Of a stretch of 64,000 nucleotides of DNA, positions 47,362-56,344 are shown piece by piece. Source of the stretch: DAIDKA01 sp963708865. Its GTDB lineage: Bacteria; Pseudomonadota; Gammaproteobacteria; Steroidobacterales; Steroidobacteraceae. A program made the position numbers and the translations under genes. Each line of letters begins with the position of its first letter. The stretch's first letter is position 1. The DNA lies in assembly GCA_963708865.1 (NCBI GenBank), contig CAVPUC010000008.1:953407-1017406 (forward strand), given 5' to 3'. The notes beneath the pieces were generated by a model that was not told where the DNA came from, made no database searches, and worked only from the letters and a program-made list of their open reading frames with translations.

Positions 47362-49122
47362 TCAGCGCGCAGCCAGGTAGGCGCGCCATCCCCCGAATGC
47401 CGTGATGTCCTGTGCGCCGGCGAGGGCGCGCGGCTCGGCCACGAAACCTTTGACGGTCGTGCCGTCTTCCAGCATCACGGTGCCGATCGCCAACGGCGCG
47501 GGCACTTCGGCTACAAAGCTGCCGAATGCGGCCACGTCGAGTTCGTAGATCTCAACTTCGATGGTTGCGCCGTCGGCTCCGGCGTGGGCCAGCGCCGGTT
47601 TTGGCGGATTCTGCCCGGCCATGGCGTATAAACGATACGCACGGGCCGTGCGCGTGGATCGCACCAGACGGGCATCGCGGGAGGTGAGCTGCCAGTGAAG
47701 CGGCATTCCCGCCAGGTGCGCCCCGACCACGGCCAGCTTGATGCGCGAGGGGCGTGGGGATCGATCCAGTTCAGGCGGCGCTGGCACTACCGCCGCGCGC
47801 ATGAAACGACCCGCCAGCTCGAGGAGACTCAAGTCGGCCCATGCCGGCGCGATCAGACTCACGCCGAAGCCGGTGTGGTTGTTGCGGAACCCGGCCGGCA
47901 CAGAAATGGCGGTCATGTCGAGCAGGTTGACGAAGTTCGTGTACAGACCGAGATTCGCGTTCAGCGCCACGGGCTCCGCGAGCACTTCGGCGCGTCGATA
48001 GATGGCGGGGGTAGTGGGTAACACCAGCACCTCGACGCTGTCCCAGAGTTCTTCGGCCGCGCGTGCGTAGCTTTGCAGCGCATAGAAGCCGCGGAATGTA
48101 TCGACGCCCGATACGCCCTTTCCGCCCTGAACGATGGCGCGCACCACCGGATGGATCGCCGCGGGCTGGGTGTTAAGCAGGGTCTCAAGCACAGCGGTGC
48201 GCTCTGCGACCCATGGACCCCCGTACAGCAGGCGCGCCGCCTCGAGCAGCGGGGCCACATCGACTTCGACAGCCGTTCCGCCACTGGCTTCGAGGCGCGG
48301 TAGCGCATCGAGATACAGGCGCAGTTCCTGGGCGGACAGGTCCTTCAGCTGCTCTGGGCGCGGGACACCGAAGCGAAATGTGCTGCCGATGTCGGGCCGC
48401 GACAAGGGCGTGCGGCGCGCGTAGGGATCGAGCCGATCGAATCCGGCCACCACGGCATCAACCAGCATCGCATCCTCCACATCGCGGGTCAGCACGCTGA
48501 TGCAATCCAGACTGCGACACGCGGGCAGCATGCCGCGCGAACTCCAGCGGCCTCGGGTCGGCTTGAATCCGACCAGATTGTTGAATGCCGCCGGGACGCG
48601 GCCCGAGCCGGCCGTATCCGATCCCAGCGCCAGCGGCACCACCCCCGCCGCCACCACCACCGCGGACCCGGAGCTGGAGCCGCCGCTGATGTACTCGCGG
48701 TTGAAGACGCAGCCGCTGCTGCCATAGGGACTGCGGGTTCCGACGAGGCCGGTCGCAAACTGATCCAAATTGGTCTTGCCGACAATGACGGCGCCGGCAG
48801 CCAGCAGCCGCTCGACAACGTGGGCCGATGTCTGCGCCGGGAAGGCGAAGGCGGGACATGCCGCCGTCGTCTCGAGCGCCGCGACATCGATATTGTCCTT
48901 CACGGCGAGTGGAACGCCCGCGAGCGGCAGCGACTCACCTGCCGCCACGCGCTGGTCGACCGCGCGGGCCTGAGCGAGAACCTGCGCGGCCGGGACGCGA
49001 CTGATCCATGCCTCGGGCTGGATCTCATCATAAGCGGCCGCCCGGGCGAGGGTTTCGGTGGCCACGCGCTCTGCAGCACCGCCACCACCGCTCACCATGC
49101 GGGCGATGTCGCGGACTTTCAT
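47362..49122 (-). CDS. atzF: Allophanate hydrolase
   Basis: 586 residues from ATG 49122, overlapping the carboxylase stop as ATGA. Amidase-signature domain with the Ser-cisSer-Lys triad: Lys in GVPLAVKDNIDVAALE, cisSer in EYISGGSSSGSAVVVAAG, nucleophile in SDTAGSGRVPAAFNN. A C-terminal ~150-residue domain (DGATIEVEIYELDVAAFGSF, EDGTTVKGFVAEP) is the second domain of bacterial AtzF. Hydrolyses allophanate to two ammonia and two CO2, the last step of nickel-free urea or guanidine breakdown. Confidence 0.93.
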   Translation of the reverse strand: MKVRDIARMVSGGGGAAERVATETLARAAAYDEIQPEAWISRVPAAQVLAQARAVDQRVAAGESLPLAGVPLAVKDNIDVAALETTAACPAFAFPAQTSAHVVERLLAAGAVIVGKTNLDQFATGLVGTRSPYGSSGCVFNREYISGGSSSGSAVVVAAGVVPLALGSDTAGSGRVPAAFNNLVGFKPTRGRWSSRGMLPACRSLDCISVLTRDVEDAMLVDAVVAGFDRLDPYARRTPLSRPDIGSTFRFGVPRPEQLKDLSAQELRLYLDALPRLEASGGTAVEVDVAPLLEAARLLYGGPWVAERTAVLETLLNTQPAAIHPVVRAIVQGGKGVSGVDTFRGFYALQSYARAAEELWDSVEVLVLPTTPAIYRRAEVLAEPVALNANLGLYTNFVNLLDMTAISVPAGFRNNHTGFGVSLIAPAWADLSLLELAGRFMRAAVVPAPPELDRSPRPSRIKLAVVGAHLAGMPLHWQLTSRDARLVRSTRTARAYRLYAMAGQNPPKPALAHAGADGATIEVEIYELDVAAFGSFVAEVPAPLAIGTVMLEDGTTVKGFVAEPRALAGAQDITAFGGWRAYLAAR

Positions 49123-52100
49123 GAGGGCCGCTCCAGGGCGATGATCGGCATGCCCGGTGTGATCGATTGACGCTCTTCCACGTACACCGCCCGCACGATC
49201 CCCGCGTAGGGACTGGGCACGTTGCACTCGGTTTTCATGGCCTCGATGGCCGCAATGACCCCGCCCTTTTCGATGCGCTCGCCGGGGCGTACGTGGATTT
49301 TCCAGACACTGCCGCCCAGCGGCGCCTCGATCAGCTCGGAACCCTGCGGCGCCTCCACGGGGGGGCGGCCTGCCGCCAGATCCGCGGCTGGCGCGGCGCG
49401 CGTCAGCTCTCCGCTGCGTGCCCACTCCTCGCGTTCGGCGTCGAAGGCAGCCTGGCGCATCGCTTGGCACGACTCGATGTCCGCGCGGTGTTCGCTCAGG
49501 AAGCGGCGGTATTCGCTCAGGCGAAATGTTTCCGGTTCAATCTTCAGCGGCCGCCCCCCAAACGGAAAGTCGCGCCGCCATTCGGTGAGTTCGGCATGGG
49601 TCACCGGAAAAAATCTGATCTGGTCAAAGAAGCGCAGCAGCCACGGCCGATCGTCGGTAAAGGCTGGCGAGCGGCAGTAGGAACTCCAGACCTGGATGGT
49701 GCGGCCGAACAGCTGGTAGCCGCCGGGTCCCTCCATGCCATAGATACACATATACGCGCCGCCGATGCCGACGACATTGGGAGGCGTCCAGGTCCGTGCC
49801 GGGTTGTACTTGGTCGTCACCAGGCGATGACGCGGATCGAGCGGCACGGCAACCGGCGCGCCCAGATAGACATCGCCCAGGCCCAGCACCAGGTAGCGTG
49901 CGTCGAAGACGATCCGTTCAACGTCCTGCCGTGAGCCGAGGCCATTGATGCGTCTGATGAACTCGATGTTGTCCGGACACCAGGGCGCATCCCCGCGCAC
50001 GGTGGCGGTGTATCGGGCGATCGTCTCCGCGACGGCGGGATCGTCGAAGGACAATGGCAGCCAGATGACTCGCGAGGGGATCTCGAAATCTTCGAGCTGA
50101 CCCAGGCGATCATCGGCGTCCGTGAGGGTCTGCAGCAGCTGCGACAGGGCGAGTACCCGGCTGTCGTAATGCACCTGCACCGAGCGAATACCCGGCGTCA
50201 CGTCGATGACGCCGGCGAGCTTGAGTCGCTCGATCTCCAGCATCAACGCGTGCACTCTCAGGCGCAGGGTGAGATCCAGTACGTTGGGTCCGTACTCAAC
50301 CAGCACATTGCGGTCGCCCTGGCGGCGGTAGACCGTGCCGGGCCGCGGGCCGCTGGGCCGGCACCGTGGCCAGTATTCCGGTGGGGTCCGCGCGCCGGCG
50401 AGCCGTCGTGGTCTTGCGGTTTGTCAGCGTCGCGATGAATTCATCCTGGTCGCGCTCGGACTGCGCAGCGGTCGCGTCATCCACGGCTTCAAACCGAACC
50501 GTGTCGCCGGGTGCGAGCTGACCCAGCTTCCACAGATCAGCCTGGATGACCACGAACGGACAGACAAACCCTCCCAGCGAGGGGCCGTCCGGCCCGAGGA
50601 TGATGGGCATGTCGCCGGTGAAATCGAGGGCGCCGACGGCATAGGCATTGTCATGGATGTTCGAGGGGTGCAGTCCCGCCTCGCCACCGTCGCGACGCGC
50701 CCAGCGCGGCTTGGGTCCGATCAGGCGCACCCCAGTCCGATTGGAATTGTGGTGCACCTTCCAGGGCACCTCGAGAACCGTCTCGATGTCGGCGGGCGTG
50801 AAGAAATCCGGTGCGCCATGTGGCCCGCTGAGCACGCGCAGCTGCCACTGATGCGTGAGCTGAGGATGCAGATACTCCGGCAGAGCGGTCGGGCTGCGCA
50901 TCGCTGCAGCCGGTTGCATATGAAGGACATCGCCGGCGGCAAGGTTGCGACCGGCGTGGCCGCCAAAGCGTCCGAGCGTAAAGGTGGCGCGACTATCCAG
51001 ATACTGGGGCACCTGCAGGCCGCCCTGGAGCAGCAGGTACGCGCGCAACCCCGCACCCCGCAGCTTGGAGAACCGCAACGTCTGGCCCGCTGCGATGGTG
51101 AAGGGTGCGTAGAGGCCGACCGGCCGATCATCGAGGACAGCACCGCCGTCCGCGCCCGCCAGGCAAACGGTGGCGGCCCGATCGAAACCGAGTGTTGGCC
51201 CGACGGCCGTGATCTCCAGCCCCGCGTCCGTTTCTGCATTTCCGAGCAGTCGATTGCCGAGCCGAAAGGCGAGGCTGTCCATGGGGCCGGACGGTGGCAC
51301 GCCCACGTGCCACAGGCCAAGGCGCCCCGGAAAATCCTGCACCGTCGTCGCCAGTCCCCCCGTGAGCACCCGCACAGTGCGGGAAACGTAGGGGAGATTC
51401 GCCAGCGCCCGGGTGGATAGGTTGGCCTGCGCAAACATCGCACTGCCGGCAATCTGGCGCAGCCACTCGAGATTGGTTTCAAACCCGCTGACCCGAGTCT
51501 GTTCGAGCGCCTCGCCCAGCAACTGCACGGCCGCGTCACGATTCGGCGCGCTGACAATGAGTTTTGCCAGCAGCGGATCGTAATGCGCGCTGACTTCTGT
51601 GCCGGTGGCGATCCAGGTTTCCACGCGCGCCCGCGCCGGCAGCTGCAGCTCCGTCACGGTGCCGCTGCTCGGGCGGTTCTGCTGCGCGGGATCTTCAGCG
51701 TAGAGGCGCGCCTGAATCGAGCACCCGCGCGGCGCGCGCGCTGCACCGATCCATGAATCCAAAAAGGCGTGTTCGCCCGCGGCGCAACGCAGCATCCATT
51801 CGACCAGGTCAATCCCCGTTACTTCCTCGGTTACGCCATGCTCGACCTGCAGCCGGGTGTTGACTTCCAGGAAAAAGAACTCGTGGCGCGCGGCATCGAA
51901 CAGAAACTCGACCGTGCCGGCCGAGCGATAACGGACGGCGGCCGCCAGCCGTGTCGCGCTGGCAATCATCTGCTCGCGCAGCTTCGGCGCCAGTCCAGGA
52001 GCGGGCGTCTCCTCGATGACTTTCTGATTGCGCCGCTGCAAGGAGCAATCCCGCTCCCCCAGCGCGATCACCCGACCGGCGCCATCGCCGAAAATCTGGA

Positions 52101-52728
52101 CTTCGACGTGACGGGCATCGCGCACATAGCGCTCGACATACACGCGGGCATCACTGAAGCTGCTGCCCGCGAGCCGTGTGACCAGTGGATAACTCTCCGC
52201 CAGCGCCGCCGCGTCCTCGCAGACTCTCATGCCGATGCCGCCGCCGCCCGCGGTTGCTTTGAGCATGACGGGAAAGCCAATTCGGGCGGCTTCGCGGCAG
52301 GCGGCACTCAGGTCGCTCAATACCTGCGATCCCGGAATCAGCGGCACGGCGTTGCCCAGGGCCAACTCACGGGCCTGGTGCTTGAGCCCGAAGGCGCGAA
52401 TGTTGTCGGCGGTCGGCCCGACAAACACGATCCCGGAGGCGGCGCACAGGTCGGCGAAAGCCGCATTTTCACTCAGAAAACCATAGCCGGGATGGATGGC
52501 CTGTGCGCCCGTGGCGCGCGCCGCTTCGATGATGGCAGCACTGTTGAGATAGCTGTGCGCGGCCGGCGCGGCGCCGATGCAAACGGCCTCGTCGGCCTGC
52601 TGCACGTGCAGGGAGCTCGCGTCCGCATCCGAATAGACCGCCACCGACCCGATGCCCATTTGACGCAGTGTCCGGATGATGCGGCAGGCAATCGTGCCGC
52701 GATTCGCGATCAGGACTTTGTCAAACAC
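49119..52728 (-). CDS. Urea/guanidine carboxylase, biotin-dependent (frameshifted)
   Basis: About 1200 residues after repair. Biotin carboxylase domain (KVLIANRGTIACRIIRTLRQ, ATAGGGGIGMRVCE, FFLEVNTRLQVEHGVTEEVT), then AHS2/KipA-type and AHS1/KipI-type carboxyltransferase domains (HVGVPPSGPMDSLAFRLGNR; YGPNVLDLTLRLRVHALMLE), and a biotin-carrier domain with the biotin Lys in AAIEAMKTECNVPSPYAG. The frame breaks near 50338-50346; one extra base separates the two halves. Start overlaps the upstream DUF1989 gene by eight bases. With two DUF1989 partners, guanidine is the more likely substrate than urea; the product would be carboxyguanidine. Confidence 0.92.
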
Positions 52729-53375
52729 GTTGGCTCTGCGGTTCAGTCGCGATCAGGACTCGGATCGGCGTCGGATTAAAGCCATTGCAGGGATTGTTGA
52801 TCTGCGGGCAATTGGAGATCACCACGGTCAGATTCATCTGCGCCTGCAGATCCACGTAAAGACCGGGGGCGGATATGCCGTCCACGATCCCGAGCGTGCC
52901 GTCAGCTTCGACCGGTACGTTCATGAACCAGTTGATGTTCGAGACCATGTCGCGCTTGCCACGACCGTAGCGCAGATTGGCGCTCAGGAAATTATCGACG
53001 CAGGAGTGCTGAGCCTTGGTGTGGTGCCCGTAGCGCAGGGTATTGCTCTCGCAGCTGCAGGCGCCGCCGATGGTGTCGTGGTAAGCCACGGTCGTGCCGC
53101 GGACGATGCGCCATCGGATTGCCTTCATTCGACATGAGCACCGAGCCGGTGCGCAGAAAGATGTTCTGCTGGGAGGCAATAGTGTCCTGCGCGCTGTAGC
53201 GCTCGGCATCGTCGTGCGCCGCGTACATCAGAAAGTCGACGGCCTGGTTGCCTTCGAGATCGATGATGCGCAGCGTCTCCCCGGTACGCAGTGCGCAATG
53301 CCAGGCCGCGCGCGCCGCGACGATCTCATCGAGAAGGATGTTGCGCGGCAAGCCCGCAAGGATAGGATCATTCAT
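52721..53375 (-). CDS. DUF1989 protein, carboxyguanidine deiminase subunit type (frameshifted)
   Basis: About 217 residues. DUF1989 (urea carboxylase-associated) features: GETLRIIDLEGNQAVDFLMY, SAQDTIASQQNIFLRTGSVL, then after the break RGTTVAYHDTIGGACSCESN, FLSANLRYGRGKRDMVSNIN and VVISNCPQINNPCNGFNPT. The break is near 53110-53117. Proteins of this pair were shown in other bacteria to be the two subunits of carboxyguanidine deiminase (CgdA/CgdB), which makes allophanate from carboxyguanidine. Which subunit this is was judged from gene order only: second in the pair, likely CgdB. Confidence 0.85.
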
Positions 53376-53441
53376 GGTGGGAACTCGACGTGTCCTGGCT
53401 CTCCTGCAATTTGTGCGCCATGCCTGTGCAATCCGGCTGCA

Positions 53442-54272
53442 TCAGCGGTGCAGGTATTCGTCGGTATTCTCAAAGGCGCGCGTGGACTCCGGGCTTGCGG
53501 TGCGAATTGGATCGTCCGCCGGGGTCATCGGACCGCGCCAGGCCGATGCCCGCACCGGGGTCACCGTATAGCTCGGCCGCGGATCCAGGACATGCGGACA
53601 ATTGGCGAGAACCACAATGACCTTCATTTCCGCGCGCAGCACGATGCTGCGCAACGCGCGATACGGACCTGTCTGCAGTTGTGTGGCGCCATCCGCGGCG
53701 ATACGCACCGCCTTGAACCAGTTGATGCACGGATGCACGTCTTTTGCGAGCAGCCCGACCTTTGCCGCGCCCAGCAGCAGCCGCTCGCGCGCGTTGGGCT
53801 GCGCGCCCCAGTTCGCGCCGTTGCCGTAGCGGCGGGCGTTCGCGGCCCGGTTTGACGGGCCGCAAAAGACGTCGTGAGTCTCCGCGTCATCGGCCTCGAT
53901 GCTCATGAGCGCGCGCCCCATATCCGAGAGCAGCAAGCGTCCACGCTGCAGATATCCGTTCCATTGAACTTTTATGGTGTCGGCCACGTTCAGCCGTTCG
54001 ACGGGATTTTCGGCGTTGAACACCAGCATCGATACGCAGCCGTCGCCTTCCAGATCGATCAGCCGCAACCGCGCTCCCGGTGACAGCTCTTTTGCGCCAT
54101 AGCCGCCCGCACCGATGGTCTCCTCCCAAAGCATCGCCTCGCGCTTGATGCCCGGGGGAAGCTCCGCTGCGGCGCTCGCCGGGACGGTCGGCATGGCCTC
54201 GACCCGGGTGCTCGCCATGGCGCGCGCGTGCGCACGCGCGCGTTGCGGATCGGACGTGCTGGAGGCGCTCAC
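53442..54272 (-). CDS. DUF1989 protein, carboxyguanidine deiminase subunit type
   Basis: 276 residues. Core motifs: LWEETIGAGGYGAKELSPGA, RLRLIDLEGDGCVSMLVFNA, VADTIKVQWNGYLQRGRLLL, HPCINWFKAVRIAADGATQL and VIVVLANCPHVLDPRPSY. Complete, frame intact. Starts ATGA-coupled to the NikR-like gene; the N-terminal ~30 residues are an Ala/Arg-rich extension encoded over a 22-base palindrome (54221-54242). Probable partner of the next DUF1989 protein. Ammonia release from carboxyguanidine is the inferred role. Confidence 0.85.
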   Translation of the reverse strand: MSASSTSDPQRARAHARAMASTRVEAMPTVPASAAAELPPGIKREAMLWEETIGAGGYGAKELSPGARLRLIDLEGDGCVSMLVFNAENPVERLNVADTIKVQWNGYLQRGRLLLSDMGRALMSIEADDAETHDVFCGPSNRAANARRYGNGANWGAQPNARERLLLGAAKVGLLAKDVHPCINWFKAVRIAADGATQLQTGPYRALRSIVLRAEMKVIVVLANCPHVLDPRPSYTVTPVRASAWRGPMTPADDPIRTASPESTRAFENTDEYLHR

Positions 54273-54760
54273 CGTGCGCCCCGGGACGCCCGACCCGTTG
54301 CGATACTATCCACGGCGCCGTGAGAATGCAGCGGTGGCAGCAGCGCGGTGGTGGTCACGAGCTTGATCTGCTGGACGCCGCGTACCTTGCGCAGGGCATC
54401 GCACAAGGCCGTCAGGCGCCGCGCCGGTCCCTGCACCAGCAACACCTCGAGCGACTGATCATCTTCGAGCAGCACGTGCTGGGAGGAGATGACTTCTTTG
54501 ATGTAAGCCGCTTCGGTTTGCGCCAGAGCATGGCGCACGCGTCCGCTCTCTGCGCGATAAATGAGCGTCAACGTGCCCGCGAGCACCGAGTTAGTGCGTA
54601 CCTCGCCGTGCTCAGCAAGAGCGTGACGTATCAGTTCCGAAATCATCTGCGAGCGGCTCGGCAGGCCCCGCTCATTCACCATGGCATCGAGCTGCGCAAG
54701 CAACTCACCGGGCAGGCTCACGCTCAGGCGCGCGAGCTGCGAGATGGATTCGGCGTTCAT
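54269..54760 (-). CDS. NikR-like ribbon-helix-helix regulator with degenerate nickel site
   Basis: 163 residues. N-terminal ribbon-helix-helix (ARLSVSLPGELLAQLDAMVN, ERGLPSRSQMISELIRHALA), then an ACT-like domain with GTLTLIYRAE and LEVLLVQGPARRLTALCDAL, as in NikR. In NikR the high-affinity nickel site uses His-x-His and a Cys in a segment like MHVHINHDDCLEI. Here it reads SQHVLLEDDQSLEV: the second His is Leu and the Cys is Ser. It probably senses something other than nickel. First gene of the carboxylase operon, with AGGAGG nine bases before ATG 54760, so it is likely autoregulated. Confidence 0.85.
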   Translation of the reverse strand: MNAESISQLARLSVSLPGELLAQLDAMVNERGLPSRSQMISELIRHALAEHGEVRTNSVLAGTLTLIYRAESGRVRHALAQTEAAYIKEVISSQHVLLEDDQSLEVLLVQGPARRLTALCDALRKVRGVQQIKLVTTTALLPPLHSHGAVDSIATGRASRGAR

Positions 54761-54779
54761 GCCAGGCCGCCTCCTGCGG

Positions 54780-54835
54780 TATTACGTATTCTATTATTAG
54801 TAATAATTGGCCAGCTGCCGATTCTTGTCAAGAAT
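54780..54835 (-). promoter_or_regulatory. Promoter with overlapping palindromic operators for the carboxylase operon
   Basis: On the minus strand TTGACA (54831-54826), 17 bases, then AATTAT (54808-54803). Over the -10 and start region is an interrupted palindrome TATTAC-N14-GTAATA (54780-54805), similar in form to the longer NikR operator (two 6-bp half-sites 16 apart). Over the -35 is a perfect 15-base palindrome ATTCTTG-T-CAAGAAT (54821-54835). The -35 lies inside the end of the DUF72 gene. Repression by the NikR-like product is likely. Confidence 0.6.
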
Positions 54836-55673
54836 CGAGTATTGAAATCAGCTTTCGGGCAGCCGCCGGTGCGCGCTCCTTGGCACCGTTGATGAAATAA
54901 ATGAACACATCACGCGGCGGTCCCGCGGGTCCGGGCGTCGCTGCCACTCTCGGCAGGTCCGTGGGTTCTTTGCCTGCTGCCCACAGTCGCGCCCGGGATG
55001 ACCATTGTTTCAAGGCGGCCAGCGAGTATCCCGTTGGGCTTGAGGCGACGCTGCGCCTGAGGCGCGCATAAATAAATGTCGAGGTGAGGTCGGCAAAGCC
55101 GGCGTGCGTCGCGTCATCCTCGTATACGACGGCGACGCCGTAGCGGCGTGCAATCTCGAGGAACTCACGATTGAGGAAGCTCCCATGCCGCACCTCCAGC
55201 GCATGCCGGAGCGGCACGCGCCCGACCGTCGGCGGCAGCAACGCCAGGAAGCTGTCCATTTCCTTCGCGTCGAACGCCTTGGTCTCCGCAAGTTGCCACA
55301 GGATGGGGCCGAGCTTGGATTTGAGTTCGGTGATACCGCTCGACAGGAAACGCTCGACTGCGGTGGCGGCGCTCGCCAGATCCTTGCGCTGCACGATGAA
55401 GCGCGGGGCTTTGATGGAAAAGACGAAGGGTCCCGGCGTGGCGTCATGCCACTTGGCGAACACGGCAGGTTTCTGCAGCCGGTAGAACGTCCCGTTGATC
55501 TCGATCGATGTGACCTGGCGGCTCGCATAGTCGAGCTCTCGGCTTTGGGCGACTTCGGCCGGGTAAAACGTCTTGCGCCACGGTTCATAGGTCCAGCCAC
55601 CAATGCCCACGCGGATAATGCCTTGGTGCGTTGCACCATTGTGGGTGTCTTTGGGAGCTTTGGGGGTACGCAT
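54828..55673 (-). CDS. DUF72-family protein (second copy)
   Basis: 281 residues: VGIGGWTYEPWRKTFYPAEV, SIEINGTFYRLQKPAVFAKW, KLGPILWQLAETKAFDAKEM, LRHALEVRHGSFLNREFLEI and DVFIYFINGAKERAPAAA. Same family as 34085-34996 but only moderately similar, so not a recent duplication. Monocistronic-looking. The carboxylase operon promoter begins in its 3' end. Confidence 0.9.
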   Translation of the reverse strand: MRTPKAPKDTHNGATHQGIIRVGIGGWTYEPWRKTFYPAEVAQSRELDYASRQVTSIEINGTFYRLQKPAVFAKWHDATPGPFVFSIKAPRFIVQRKDLASAATAVERFLSSGITELKSKLGPILWQLAETKAFDAKEMDSFLALLPPTVGRVPLRHALEVRHGSFLNREFLEIARRYGVAVVYEDDATHAGFADLTSTFIYARLRRSVASSPTGYSLAALKQWSSRARLWAAGKEPTDLPRVAATPGPAGPPRDVFIYFINGAKERAPAAARKLISILDS

Positions 55674-55740
55674 CAGGATTCACGCCTACAGATTGAAAGC
55701 GCCGCTATGGCTAGCCTAATTCAATGTTGAAAGCTTGTGA

Positions 55741-56295
55741 GTGGACCCGGTGAATCCTGTGACCAGGCTGCTGCTGGTCGGTGGCCTGGGTGTGACCTTG
55801 GCCGTCGGCCTAGCGGCAATGGAGTCGGGCGGACGCGCGGCAGTAGGGCCGACGGTGTGCTCGGTGCCTCACGAAGACCTCGCTGCCCCGGCGAGCCGTA
55901 CGGTGCCGGGAAAACCGGATCTCTCCGGATACACGCGCCTGGGCAAGGCGTCGTTCTATGCCCGCCGCTTTGCCCATCGATTGATGGCTGACGGGCGCAA
56001 AATGGATCCGCTGGGCGATAATGCAGCGAGCCGGACGCTGCCGCTCGGCAGTACCGCCAGGATCATCAATGTCCGCACCGGCCAAAGTGCGGTGGTTTCC
56101 ATCGAGGACCGCGGTCCCTACGTGAGAGGGCGCATCGTTGATCTGTCACCGGCGACGGCACGGAAGATCGGACTGACGCGTCGCATGGGCGTGGCCGAAG
56201 TCAAAGTCGCCCCGATTTCGGTGCAGCTGCCTGACGGCAGTCTGAAACCGGGTTCCGGCTGGCGTAAGGCGAGCTGCCGGGTCTATAAGTCCTGA
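55741..56295 (+). CDS. RlpA-like septal/envelope protein
   Basis: 184 residues from GTG 55741. Membrane/signal segment (LLLVGGLGVTLAVGLAAM), then a double-psi beta-barrel: GKASFYARRFAHRLMADGRK, SRTLPLGSTARIINVRTGQS and VSIEDRGPYVRGRIVDLSPA. This is the RlpA/expansin-like core with the catalytic Asp in EDRGPY. No SPOR domain, so shorter than canonical RlpA. Probably a lytic transglycosylase or peptidoglycan-binding protein of the periplasm. Confidence 0.85.
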   Translation: MDPVNPVTRLLLVGGLGVTLAVGLAAMESGGRAAVGPTVCSVPHEDLAAPASRTVPGKPDLSGYTRLGKASFYARRFAHRLMADGRKMDPLGDNAASRTLPLGSTARIINVRTGQSAVVSIEDRGPYVRGRIVDLSPATARKIGLTRRMGVAEVKVAPISVQLPDGSLKPGSGWRKASCRVYKS

Positions 56296-56344
56296 GCCGC
56301 CTGAAGTTCTGGACCCCCTGCCGGCCGATGTTAGGCTACGGCAA

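Noticed and set aside
50335..52779. Long plus-strand frames opposite the carboxylase
   Set aside because: Shadows of the biotin carboxylase and carboxyltransferase domains.
54761..54827. Second guanidine riboswitch upstream of the carboxylase operon
   Set aside because: Only 67 bases lie before the first gene, and none of the conserved aptamer blocks is present.
34085..55673. Two DUF72 genes as boundaries of a mobile segment
   Set aside because: They differ too much for recent duplication, and no flanking repeats or integrase were seen.
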